Assembly: GCA_030248295.1 (NCBI GenBank)
Contig: JASANH010001039.1
Coordinates: 806,001-870,000 of the forward strand
Reading direction: 5' to 3'
Source: Mesodorylaimus sp. YZB2_4
Taxonomy: Eukaryota; Nematoda; Enoplea; Dorylaimida; Dorylaimidae
DNA length: 64,000 nt
Below the pieces are notes generated by a model, which saw nothing but the letters and a program-made list of their open reading frames with translations, did no database searches and was not told where the DNA came from. Shown here one piece after another: positions 23,977 through 35,900 of the stretch (the stretch's first letter is position 1; every line of letters starts with the position of its first letter). The translations under genes and the position numbers were made by a program.

Positions 23977-25654
23977 ATTCCCTATTCTGTTTATTGTTCT
24001 GGTTAGCTGCTGGATCGAGAGGACCAGAATGCAGTTTTTGATGCTTGGGTGAGAGACACGTATAAAAGGGACCTTCGCCAAGGGACGGGGCAAACGGCAA
24101 CCCCGGCTCTTCTAGGGGCAGGTTATCGAGGCCTTGCCTTACCAGTCACTGGCTAGTAGTATACTGTAGATCACGGTCGGATCGGATCCCACCCATTCGA
24201 ATCGGATATACAACCTGATCCGATCCGACATTCCATGGTTTCTGCAATAACCGAAGACAAACCACGAACTACCGCGCAATTTTTCTCCACTCATTCTATA
24301 GTGTAATGAATGAGATGCATTGATGCTTCCTTTCTTCCGCTAATTGGAGTTACAAGTCATCTTCTCATTATTATCGCTTCCGTTACGTCGAACTTTACGA
24401 AATAGAAAATCGTCATTTGCTGATTGTCCCCAGGAGCAAAAGAAAGCTTTCTGCAAAATATCAGAGACGTCTGGCCAACTGATCAGCGATGTCCTAAAGT
24501 CCTGAAAATTTTTGAATCCTTGATATAAGGAACCCGAGCGTTGAGAAAAACACGCAGGGTTTATTCCAAACTTGCTTTCGGGTTTTGGGCTTCCAACACT
24601 CAGGTTTCGGTTTTCCCTCTCAAAAAAACCCAAAAGAAGAATTTTAAAAAAATATTAAAAAATTCCTGGACATTAGGCACTGACCACTGCTGACCAGTGA
24701 GCCAGAGGCCCCAATAATTTGCAAATAGCTTTCTTTTACACCAACAGTAGAAACAAATTGCAATTTCTAGTTTTGTTGAATCAGACGCAACGGTTAGAAA
24801 GATTGCCTTCCCAGATTTTGCAAATGTTTGGAGATTGACGACAGAAATATTAGAGAGGATTGAAAATATCCCTTTTTTATTTAAAAAAGTTGAAGTTCCG
24901 GTTACAGTCATTTATGAGGCATGGATGTTCTTCACTATCAGCTTGTAAAGTAGGTCCATGATGGGCAGTGTGGCAAAGCTCTGAGAGAGAAGCTGCTTGT
25001 CCCATGGCACCGTGATAATAAATACTCTGTGTTCATCAAGGGGAGCAACCTTTCGGAAAAAGTTTATGCGTTATTGATTGTCGGAAAAATTACAGATTTT
25101 TTACATGACCTGATCCGAAACGCATCCAATCCGATCCGACAAACCCCCACTTGATCCAGTCGTGAACTGTAGACACAGGTACTTCCGACCACGCCAACAG
25201 GCCTGACCCGCGCTGAGTATCCTTCAAGCTTTTGGACGAAACAGTTTTGTCATGAAACAGAAACATCAGAAAATCACAGAAATATGCAAATTCGTGCTTG
25301 CGGGTACATGCGCGCACAGATCACGCAAAGTTATTTCAGTTATGATATACGCAGTTATACCGTATTTGGTGTTTTCAAATTTTTTAGAAACTGAAATGAT
25401 CTATATCATCCACCATCGTGATAGGGCACTAAGCTGAGCCACGCATCTTGGACATGGTTGAAAGACTAATTTCCAGAGGGGATTTCATTAGGGAAAGTAC
25501 CTACATCTATAGTTGCAGTAGAAGACGGCTGGTCTGAATCGTCAGTGTCCTGTTCATGGTGCCACTCAGGGAACTGTCTGCGAGTGTTGTGCTCTGCCAG
25601 TAGTTTAGTGTTGCTCGCTAGACCACTTTGGTCGTGGCGTAGCTGATTAATATG

Positions 25655-25715
25655 TACGTCTGCCTCTTACGCTGGGTACGCACTAACCTGTAAGTGTTCG
25701 ACTCGTGACGGGCAA
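25655..25715 (+). repeat. tRNA-derived SINE-like fragment
   Basis: ACGTCTGCCTCTTACGCTGGG matches the fragment at 19134. A decayed B box (GTGTTCGACTC) follows at the same spacing. Confidence 0.4.
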
Positions 25716-26009
25716 ACTTTTTTGCTTGTGTTCCTTCATCCCCGAGGCCCTATCCCATTATTTGATTGGTGGTAAAACACAAACCTCAGATCAGCGGTCA
25801 GATGCAGTATGTACTATCGAAAATACAAATGCAAAACTCCGAGCAACTTACAGTACGGCTACATCTTTGCAGGAGAAAATATGGCTTGCACGAGCGAGGT
25901 ACAATCATCACAACTTTTGACAAGCAATACTTGACTAGATGCTGCACTTGCTATAGACTAGAACAAACACTGTGCTTAGCTATGCACAAGGGCCGTCATG
26001 GTGCGCTGC

Positions 26010-29000
26010 TCACCCCATGTAACCAGGCATGCCACTCATGTGCATCACGTCTGCATTTAACGCCTCTGCCACTGATCGAAAGGGTGGGACGGTCAGGTGG
26101 TCGCTGAGGTAGGCTGCCACCTCAGCCAATGGTGGTATGCCAGTCGAGGACGTGGTTTGCTGGTGGGCAGCGGCCACAGCGGCGGCAGTGGCTGCTGACA
26201 TAAGTGGTATGGCTGGACCGAGTACGGCACCCGTTACTGGCGGACTGTGACGATGGTGGTATGCGAATGAAGAAGCAGCCGAGTGCTGCTGATCGAGTGC
26301 TGCCTGCAGTGTACTTTGATCGAGGAGTTGCTGACCAATTAGTGCCGCCGCATGGGCCAAGGATTGTTCGGATGGCTCACCACTCGCGACTTGCGGACCC
26401 TCATTCGGATAGCCATGTTCGCTCGGCTGAATATCGAATGTAACTGTCGTATCCTCTACAATGGTCATATATGTATCACAGTTCCCGCCAAAATCTCATT
26501 TGAATTATACAACTACCACTTCCCGCCTTTTCCAAAACCCTCAGATTTTTAACTTGTCCTTTCGCATGACGTGATTTCTTACCCACATATTCGCTGATAC
26601 TTCGATTATCATCCGACGATCCTAAATCGGCCGAATCATTACTTTGCGGATCACCAACAGAACTGCCGCCTGGTGTCTTCGCTCCTTTACTACTACCACT
26701 CCCACTGAAATAGTGGCTCCATCGAGCACGACCTGCATCCTTTTTCAATCGTTTCTCCTTGGCTCGACGATTTTGGAACTAGCGCACAGAAAAACTCAAG
26801 CTTACTTCGAGATTCAGGAAAGTACAGTAAGCGACTTACCCAAACCTAAAATAGAGGTAGAATCAGGGGTGAATCAAAACTCTAGCATGGGCCCATGTGA
26901 TTTTAACAGTAGCACATCGAGGCGGAGGGCCCAGTGGCAGCCAGGAAAGGTCATATCTGGAACTATATTTTACACACCGTGAAAAATTTTCTCTTCAGTT
27001 CTAGTTCAGGAAACCATAGAAAACTAGTAGCTGGTGCTCTAATGAATTCCCGCGACATTGGGTAAAATACAGTTTCAGACATCTTTTCTATAAACAGTTT
27101 CAAGAAAAGTATTAAAGATAACTTACTTGAACCACGCGCATATCCAGTCCAGTATCGGCGGCCAACTGTTCCCGCACATGCCTGGCTGGTTTTGGCGACG
27201 CCTGATAAGCTTGTTTCAAAGTCTCTAGTTGTTTGGCCGAAATAGTTGTCCTGGGCCTTTTGTTCGTGCTGTCTGCATCTAAAAAGCGTGCCTGTTTACG
27301 TGTGCATAAAAATGCAAGTGCTGAGATGATGCCAGCATCGAATCATTAACCACTGGTCTGGTCTACATCAAGGTACTGTAACAGGCACTAATCCATATCT
27401 GAAGCCATATTTTACGCTGCTAGAAATAATATGGAGCACGTGTCTAGCGATTACTTCTCGATCCACAAAGTCAGCTTCAGGTCTTCCGTGGCATCTTACA
27501 TAAGACTGCCACGTTCTTTAGAAGCGTGGTTCATGGTGTGTGAAATACGGTTTCAGACGGGAAGTTTGGCAGTATGTAGGTACATAGCTGATTGCATGCG
27601 AAAAATTGAAAGATGTGGAAGTCTTTAGTTGCATAATAATATATACGTTTCTTAATTCACAGGATAGAAACCCATTTTGTTCCTGCACACTGTAGCACCA
27701 AGCCCCACTTGCTAGAGGTTCACGGGCAAACTCCGATACATGCCCGTTCGAAGGACCCACACCCCCTCCGCAAACAGTCCCAGACCACCTTACCTTTGTT
27801 TTTGGCTGCATCATAATCTTGCTTACACACCAACTTTCCATCGGACGGAATCAAATAGAATTCATCTCCTGTATCCATTTCACGACTGCAAATAACACAT
27901 TTGAAACATTGCAAATGGTAGACGTGATCATGCGCTTTGCGAACCACACTTTGAGGTGCAATGCCTTGTTTGCAACCAGAGCATTTAGTGCCAAATTTCC
28001 TAGAAGCAAGACACATTTCAAAATTTTGAATTCCCGCCATACGTTAAGTGATAGTCAAGTACTATAAGCGACTTCAAATGCCGCTGTTTGGGCAGTGTAA
28101 AGAAACCGGAACGAAGAAATAAGTGAAAAATCTGAGCCCTGAGAAGGAATCGAACCTCTGTCCTAACGGAAGATACTCACTTGAAAAAATCTTCTTTACA
28201 ATAGACCAGATTTTCTCTCGTGTAACACTTTCCATTCAATTGTTGCTGGCAGTCGGCACACCGTAAGCAATGGGCGTGGTAATGACAGTCCAATACTTTC
28301 AGTATGAATCTGTCCAATATCGATTTTTGACATCCGGAGCATTTGGCTACAGAAACTAAGAAAAGAACTCTGATGTACTGTAGCCTGTTGTCTGCTCTTT
28401 CTTATTACGTTATGCCTGTCAGTGTGTTTCTCCTCATGCCGAGCGGGGCATCCATTTGCTCGAGACCGTCATCAGTCTCGTGCCCTCACGCCTGGCCCAG
28501 GCGTATCCATTTACGGAGTTGCGAGGGGGGCGCTCAGTCAAAAGCCATATGGTCAAATGGATTGATATGGTAGGAAATGGGCGGTCGGGGGCTCATCCTG
28601 GCCAAAGATCGATGCCCGAGTGCTCATGTAACCTGTGCACTATAGTATTAGGCCAGGCCTCAGACCGTATGTCATGAATTTTTAACACGCTCTCTTCTGC
28701 CCGCCGTGTTGTTCGATTCGACAAATTAATTTCTCCTAGCTTAGTCGAACGGAAGCAGACCTTTTACATTTGCTCTAATCGTATAGGAAAAGGAGATTGA
28801 AGAAAAACGAGCAAAGCCGAGCGTAGCGGGGGTCAATCGGGCGAAGAAGGAGATGGGAATTAGCGAATAGCCATGCCCGCGCCAAGACACCTCGAGGCTA
28901 GTGTCAACAAGAGGATGAAAGCATTTCAGCTAACACCTTATACGTATTGGTTTTACAGTAGGACTAGCCGGATGCCAGCGGTTACAGTAGGACAGAGTCA

Positions 29001-31925
29001 TCAGGGATTTGAGACTATGCTGGTGCGGATCCTTTGCAGATCAGAAGATACTGGAGGCCTATTGATGATGAGTCTTAGGTGAGGGCAAAGGATTCTAAGG
29101 TTGTTTGGAACAATGGAGAGGGATCACAGATCGAATATGGGAGGAGAACAGGAGCAGGAGACAGAAAAGGTGAAAGGAGGGATGTTGACTGAAAGAGAAG
29201 ACAACTTCAAGGCTACGTTTTGCGAGTATCTTAGGCTAATGATCCTAATCAGGAGTTTAACGACCTTTTCACGCTAAAGAGCGCAAACTTCCTATTTTGC
29301 GGGTGATAGTCGTTTATTCTTTTCTTGCTGTCAGACCCCTCAATCGACCATCTTTGAATTCCCTTGGCTCCGCCGAAGACTCCAGCAGAGCCTGAGATGT
29401 TGCACATGCCTGGTCCATTCTCACCGATACTCCTCAGAAGACCCACCAGTGACTTACAGTGCATTGCACACGCTGCTATATTCACCACATGCTTTGGTCA
29501 CCAGCCCCCAGTGTCCCCACCCTCCCCTCAATTATCCAACATCCGGCCTCGACCGTCACCTCCTTAAACCATGGGTGGCCCCACTGCACACATCCTAAAT
29601 GTAAGTTCAACACTAGTTTCTATTTAAAGTCCCCGCCCCAAGGCTTTACTGCCGCCTCTCCTGTGTGCCCATACCGTACTGTGCCTAGATCCCACCAGAC
29701 CACAGGCTTCACTGTCCCTATCATCCCTCAGTCCTCTCCCCAGCTATCCAGCATTCGACCCCGACCTCCTTAAACCATGAGCCAACATCTATCAGTCCCA
29801 ATACCCTATGGTTTAACAATCGTTTCACTTAAAGGTCCACGTCCCCCCCCCCCCCCCCCAAAGCTTCCCCCTGAGCCTCTTCAATGAACTCATACAGCAG
29901 ACCCCGCCAGACCATATGCTTTACTGTTCGCATCATTCCCCCAGTTCTCTAGTCAGCTATCCAAGATTCGGTGACTGCCCCATGGGTCATCTATCAGTCC
30001 CACTACTCATCCCTGAGATCCAACATGGGTTCCACTTCAAAATTTCCACTCGCCTCAAGGTTTCAACGGAACCTGTTTAGTGAAAAAATGCAGCACACCT
30101 CACCAGACCACAGGCTTCTGCACGCACCGCACTACACGGCCAAACTCTCCTCAGCCCTTCTTTACCTCCCATTGCCTAATCTCCAGATCGCTGGCTTTAG
30201 AAATCAAATTCAAAAAAGGTCATAGCCCAAATTGAAACCCAAATTTTCGACCATCGAGCCTAGCACACTCAATTAAAATGCATATATGGCATGGAGCGTT
30301 GAACAGTAAACACAGACACAATGAAGGGAAAACAGCGAAAAACGTTGACCGCTCACCAGCCGAACGTCGATGAGAGTAGGCCATACGGGTGACAATGGAC
30401 GCAAGCACCCGTGACGCTCGCATCTCCGATTACCCCACGCCCGTCCCACATACACCACCGTCGGCCATATGGCCTAGGAAATATTGTATCAATGCCCCAC
30501 CATTCACTGACCAGGATGCCACCCATTAACCGCGGGTGTCAAGACCCCCCAGCCAAAAGAAGATTTGGCCATGCCTCTTTTGGTGGCAGAGCTAAGCCGA
30601 TTTGGCCAAGCCGTTAGGATTAGCGCCGTTGTACCTGATGCACAGGGCGGGGATACAGTAAGGTGGTGTAAGCCGATGGGTCAGGGGGTCAAGGCAGGGA
30701 AAACAGGGTGTCAGAGAGGGAAAAAGATTCAGTTTTGACAAATGGCGAAGGTGACGGATAGAAAATTCATGCTGTCAAATTCTCCTGCTCGGGGCACAGC
30801 TAGAGTCCACATCAGGAGACACTTTTCTGGACAGTAGGCGCACTTTAGAGGATTCATTGCACTTCACACTGCCCTCGCACTTTACAGCTGGACAGCTATG
30901 GCCTACTGTATCTTCCAGTTTCTTCTGCTCTAATTATTCGCCGAAATCAATTCAAAAACTAATCAATCAATTCGATAAAAATCAATTAGACCGATATTAT
31001 ACGAATCAGAAAAAAAATTGCTTACCATCTGAAAAACGTGGTAAAAATAAAATTGTCATGTGAATAAAGCAAAATTCAGTATTTAAAATAACTGCGCGTT
31101 GGTTCTAGCTTTTGGTTTGAATTCTGCCGTAGCTCGCAAATTTCTTAGGTGAAATTGAAAAACCTCGGGGTAAAATGAAAAGAATCACAGAAATTCATGA
31201 GATTAGTGAATTCATGATTCGAAAACGATGCAAAAATTTTATGCAAACTTGACGAAAATTTGAGGACTATGTGATCTGATCATATGCAGACCACCTCCTT
31301 GTCGAAACCCTCAAAAATTTAAAAATGAGTGGGAAAATTAAAAAGTTTGAAAATTAGTCAAGAATTTCAAAAGCTGCCAAAAAATTTAAAACTTGGTCAA
31401 AAATTCGAAAACTGCAGGAAAGTATGAAACCTTGCTCATTTGAAAAACTTTGCCGAAAATTCAAATATGGTAACTATGATAGAGAAGATGATGGGGTTGT
31501 GGAAGAGTGGCAGCGCGACTGGTGAGTATCGCGCAGTTGATAGGAAAGGGGTGAAAGGCGAGGCCAAGCATCAGAGCTAATTTCATTACTGTAAAAGCGA
31601 TGGTAATTATTTTGATGAAGGTTTGTTCACTTATGGTGCAGTCCCATCCATTGCCCGTATGGCCCCTACTTGGAGTCGAGTGTCCTATTATAGGCATGGG
31701 ATTATGGACGGACATTTTGTCATTTCCACTCGTTTTATATTCCTAACCTGTTGAACAATCGGTCGATGACTGCGATCCACTGCCGTATGATAATAAATTA
31801 TCGGAGGGTGTCGGTTGCTGCTGTGGACTCGGAACGGATGAGACAAAATTATTGGACGATGATGATGTCATCAAAGAATAAATAGGAGACGATTCTCGTT
31901 TCACTTGTTTCAATGCCTTATCCAT
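26010..31925 (-). CDS. ceh-14: LIM homeodomain transcription factor (CEH-14/Lhx3-Lhx4)
   Basis: Seven exons on the minus strand: 31925-31748, 28346-28181, 27999-27794, 27278-27127, 26845-26840, 26778-26583 and 26455-26010, in phase throughout, 449 residues. Exon 1 encodes a Ser/Gln-rich N-terminus starting [13 protein letters not shown]. Exon 2 is LIM1 (CSGC...CHYHAHC...CADC). Exon 3 is LIM2 ([12 protein letters not shown]...TGDEFYL), closest to CEH-14/Lhx3. Exon 4 starts the homeodomain ([13 protein letters not shown]). A 6-nt exon supplies Val47-Trp48 and exon 6 continues [16 protein letters not shown]. Exon 7 is an Ala/Gln/His-rich tail. In C. elegans CEH-14 specifies thermosensory AFD and other neurons. 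The first intron is about 3.4 kb and holds a roughly 200-bp degenerate tandem repeat. Its donor GTTAGG is non-optimal, so exon 1 is the least certain part. An in-frame region upstream of 31925 lacks an ATG. Confidence 0.92.
26840..26845 (-). other. ceh-14: 6-nt coding microexon of ceh-14 (Val-Trp of homeodomain helix 3)
   Basis: On the minus strand the order is TCTATTTTAG, then GTTTGG, then GTAAGTCGC: a full acceptor, six coding bases and a full donor. The upstream exon ends in CAA (Gln46) and the downstream exon starts TTCCAAAATCG (Phe-Gln-Asn-Arg). Without these six bases the otherwise invariant VW of the WFQNR motif is missing, and no other VW codons adjoin either exon. Flanking introns are 281 and 61 nt, both phase 0. 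Confidence 0.9.
26955..27081. mobile_element. MITE-like element, CTGAAACCATATTTTAC family copy 2
   Basis: ATCTGGAACTATATTTTACAC and the inverse GTAAAATACAGTTTCAGA bound 127 bp, in the intron just upstream of the ceh-14 microexon. Non-coding. Confidence 0.5.
27397..27558. mobile_element. MITE-like element, CTGAAACCATATTTTAC family copy 3
   Basis: ATCTGAAGCCATATTTTACGC and the inverse GTGTGAAATACGGTTTCAGA bound about 162 bp in a ceh-14 intron. Non-coding. Confidence 0.55.
28125..28170 (-). repeat. B-box fragment (SINE-like)
   Basis: A perfect GGTTCGATTCC lies on the minus strand (28146-28156) in the intron between the two LIM exons of ceh-14. No cloverleaf. Confidence 0.35.
29480..30200. repeat. 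degenerate tandem repeat, unit about 200 bp, in ceh-14 intron 1
   Basis: The phrase CCAGACCACAGGCTTCACTG recurs with changes at 29693, 29907 and 30102. CTATCCAGCATTCGACCCCG recurs near 29537, 29742 and 29956. CTCCTTAAACCATG and CATCTATCAGTCCCA recur in the same order. This gives three to four diverged units. A poly-C run interrupts one unit. Non-coding. Confidence 0.65.
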
Positions 31926-32985
31926 CGATGACGAGGATGTGGAGGAAGAAGTCAAGACCAGACCACCTCCTTCCCCAAACCCTCTCCCAAGTCTATGCAA
32001 GCAGTGGTTACTGTGTCTTGGCTAACAAAGCGCCACCTAGTGACTTAAATGCTTAGTCTGTGGCTTTTTCTTTTTCTGATCGATATATGGCGGTGGTCAC
32101 GTGACCTGGCCAGGACACACACATTGGCGACTAATCAACGTAATGGGGCGGCTTAGGTAGACGACTAGTCGAGTCGGCTTGATTTCCCAAATGGCCATAA
32201 CTGCACCTCGGACCAATCGCGCATGGCTTTTATGTTTGCCCCTGAACATGGTGCTAGGAATCATGTTCGAGTGTAAAGTACCCTTGACGATCGTTCCATG
32301 CCAACATTGGAATGGCTTATAGAAAATGACAACATTTTCCATTTCACCTTGGAGGATAGTTAGGAGGGAAAAATATTGGATAAACACCATTAGAGTGAAA
32401 ATGAATTCCTGCTTTGATAGTATTGCCTTGGCAGTGACGTGATCAATTTTTTGTAGAGAAAATTAAAAGATACATATTTTAGGTAGGAGGTTCTGCAGGA
32501 AAACAAAATTTGAAATTCGAATTTCCCGCCAACAAAACTGGGTGTGCAGGTAAGAGAAACAATAATTCAAAGATTCACATCAGATATGCGAAATACAGGG
32601 TCTTCGGTCAGCGATGCTTCAACAAGACTGTGTATCCAACTTTATTCATGCGTTCTCTGAAATAGTACGCCTTTTATGTTACTTTAATTCTACATAGATA
32701 GACATCAGACCACAAAAACTTTCATGGAGCATCAATCAAAAACGGAGGGTTAAAGAAATAAGAAACAACCTAAAAGAAGCTCTCTCGATAATAAAGATGT
32801 GGAACAATATTTTTCCGCATTAGAGCAGGCTGATTTTCCAACTTACAAAAGGGCATATTTAAATTTCCCGCTAAAAGAGTTACACAAAAAGTACCTGCGT
32901 TTGTGCTGCGAAAGATTACGGTATGCGCTAAAATCACGCCAGCTTATTTGTTGTTTAATTTTTTCTGTCTTTCAGTTATCACACA
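31926..32985. other. divergent 5' region between ceh-14 and the Btz-like gene
   Basis: About 1 kb between the two start codons, likely holding both promoters. On the + strand, 32799-32930 reads an unexpectedly protein-like frame (VEQYFSALEQADFPTYKRAY...) without an ATG, in the same frame as the downstream start. Reading through the putative intron would extend the Btz-like protein. Splicing at GTATGC/TTTCAG instead makes it a 5' UTR. Confidence 0.45.
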
Positions 32986-32993
32986 ATTTAAAA

Positions 32994-35900
32994 ATGCCAT
33001 CTGCATCATCATCGGAACGTCGAAAACGAAGTTTGAGTCCATCTCGCGACGATCGTCGAGATCGAAGGCGAAAATACGACGAAGAGACGATGGGAAGTGA
33101 TGAAAAAAAAGATTTCTCCAACAGAGGATCGTTTAAAAGAAATTATGATGAAGAGTTGTCGGATTCAAAATATCAAAAAACTAGCGCGAAGTAATATCAT
33201 AAAACTCTTTCGAAAAGAGTTGCAGTATGCATTTTTAAACTGATTTCCTGTTTTAAAAACCGTCTCATCTTTTAGCGATCGACCAAGACGTGTTCGTAAC
33301 GAAGAAGATGAAGATATCGATGAAAAACCTTCACGCGCGTCACGATTCGTCGGAGAGCGGAAACAGGATGATTTCAGGTATATCCGCCCCATTCGGATCC
33401 ATGGGTCCAATTTCATTGAAACCACGTTTCTGTCCTTTCCGCCATTTTTTGCTTTTTGGCTCCCCGTTACGCTTCACTTTTTCTAGCCATTAGTAGCTCA
33501 TACAGTACATGGGATAGGATCTGTAACAGATAGGCAAAACTCAACTTCACCGAGGCCTTTTGTGTTTTTGTTCTGGGCAAAAAGACGAAGTATAAGGCGC
33601 GTTCTTGTAAAAAAACAACCCCTTATTTCCAGCCGTCGGGCTTCCCTCATAACTAATTGTGTGTAAGGAATCGATTTTTGTGGCTGGAATTTATGGATAG
33701 ACTAGCAAGCGCGCCATATTCAGTGTATCCATGCTAGAATTACTTGAAGCGCCACGTGACATACTTTTGTGTGAAAAGTTGGTTTCAGATAACGAATTTC
33801 CAGTTTTGGCCTTTATTGTAGACGCTCAAACACTGAGACGAGTGGGCGAAATTACACTTCTGATCGGCTCAGCTCCAACATGCCGCCATCTCGGTAAGGT
33901 TGCTTGTTATTTTTCTCGGTTTGCTGTATTTTCACATATCCTTTTTTAGTCGGGACGATTACAGTAGAAGTGGTTTTGATGGCGGCTATCGGAACGCAGG
34001 GTAGGTAAAATTTTAGGCCGGTTTTGGTGGCTTTAACGTATATTTTGTGTTCATGGCCCTTAAATGGTGAGTTTTTGCATTAAAATCATAAAAATTTACT
34101 CCAGAAACTTTTCTTTCAGTTTTTCTGGAAATGGAAAGCAAGAAAAATATTTTTTGAAATTGTGTAAAGTGAGGGCCGTGACTTTAATTCTCATTCTACA
34201 CTCGATATACTAATTTAGTGCCAGTGGAGGCTATGGCCGACGTGGATCATCGTTCGGGCGTTGGAATAGTGGTCGAGGTATGGAAAAATAGTTAATTTTT
34301 TATAGTTTTGTGTTTTTATGAACTAATTTATACATCAAAAAATTTTTTTAGGACGTGGGCGAGGTGGGGGACGGGGTGGTCGTACAATCGTTTATCGTCC
34401 GGGCGAAGATCAACAACGACCGACCATGAACTTGTTCGATCCGAGTCAAGTACCCAAGGGAAGGAGTTATTTCGAGGTGAGATTTGGAATTGTGTAATTT
34501 AAATCTGAGTCATATCCAATTTTTTTAAGCACGAAGATCGAGCATCTGGCGATGCCAATCGACGATTTCGTGGTCGTGGTCGTGGTTTTGGGGGTGGTGG
34601 CAGACGAGGTACTTGGCAAGCACGACCACGAGAATATGCAGGTATGATCGATTTTTCTGTGTTTGACGGTTAATACCAAAAAAGGAAGCATCACGGATGG
34701 AAAAACTAAGACATAGTCTATTATAATGGGAATTTTGGAGCCAAAATCAGGAGAACTGAGGAGTTGCATCCCGAGATTTCAAATTTTGAATCACCCGCCT
34801 TTCTCGAGCTCCTGCTAAACAGACTGTAAGTCAGTTCAAATTTTTATTTGGTAGGATTAAGACAGCGTAAAAAATCAGGTGGAAAAGCAACTTTTTGTCT
34901 GGAAAATCGAGGAGAATTTTTCCGCGCCTTGTATAAACCCTGCCCTGTTATTGTAGCCGCTGACATGACCTGGAAAGTGCATATCCAAGAAACGGACCTT
35001 TAAGGTTCGAGTGAAGATAAAATCAAAATCATGGTCCAAAGTAGCATGGAGCGATTACCCGCACTTTCTCTTGGGTGATCAGGTTTGATGGCATATCACT
35101 TACGCCATAAGCAGTTTTTAGGCGGGAATTTCAAATTTTGAGTTAAGCCCCGGTTGAAAAAAACTGTTTTGTTATGGTTCATGCTTTCATAGGCTTAGCG
35201 CTCGCTTGAATTAGCGAGAGATATTGTTAGTCAAGGATTTCATATGGACTTCAGGTACACATGGGTCAGTCTGCCCTTGGCAGATACCTTTCAGTGTTGA
35301 CTTTGGCTGACTTCGTGGTTTTTCATTTATTGATTTCCAGGCGATCGATCGGAGGATGTTTGGCGACATGACATGTATGAAGAAACAGAGATGGGAACAA
35401 ACGAGTCGTCAAAGACTTCCACTGATGTGGGTATGGATGAGGGAAAGTAGAGGGTTATGTGGCTTTAGGAGAAATCTTGCTTTGAATGAATTAATGATGG
35501 CTATCGACTTTTTGAGATTTTATTTCAATCAATACTCCTATTGGACAAGGTTGCTTTTTAAACTTTTTGCGATTACTTGTTTCTTTGTGGTTTGTGAAGG
35601 TTATCTAAAGAATCTATCGTGAAGTGATGGTGATAATCTTATCTGCGCGAAGTTGCTTGAACAGCTGAGGGATTGAAAAATGAGGTGTTCAGTAATTGAT
35701 AAAATGGATGGTATGGATCTGTTACGATGAATTTATTGAAAGTTCATGATTCTTTGCTTCGATCTCGTTTGAATTTGGCGCCGGTCAAGGTAGACATGTT
35801 TGCACCTGAGCATCAACTGTTTGAGTGTGCTTACTGTACCGCCTTAATTGGCTGCACGATTTTGGCGCGTTTCGCTTGGCTTGGCTTGCACGTGTTTGGA

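Larger units (their letters stand above)
21989..26009. other. intergenic region between MPP-alpha and ceh-14
   Basis: Four kilobases between the 5' side of MPP-alpha and the 3' end of ceh-14. It contains the poly-G/C block, a MITE (23807-23976), a B-box fragment related to a block near 48660 (inverted), GGATCGGATC-type motifs (24170-24240, 25105-25140) and a SINE-like fragment at 25655-25715. Minus-strand open frames at 22498-22959 and 24340-24911 look locally plausible. They have no matching splice partners or recognised domain, so I do not call genes. Confidence 0.45.

Noticed and set aside
24340-24911. Two overlapping minus-strand frames, thought to be a transposase remnant
   Set aside because: No catalytic motif or recognised domain, the frames overlap each other, and splice sites do not link them.
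31743-32000. Longer ceh-14 N-terminus starting near 32000
   Set aside because: That frame starts from a TTG codon; the first ATG is at 31925.
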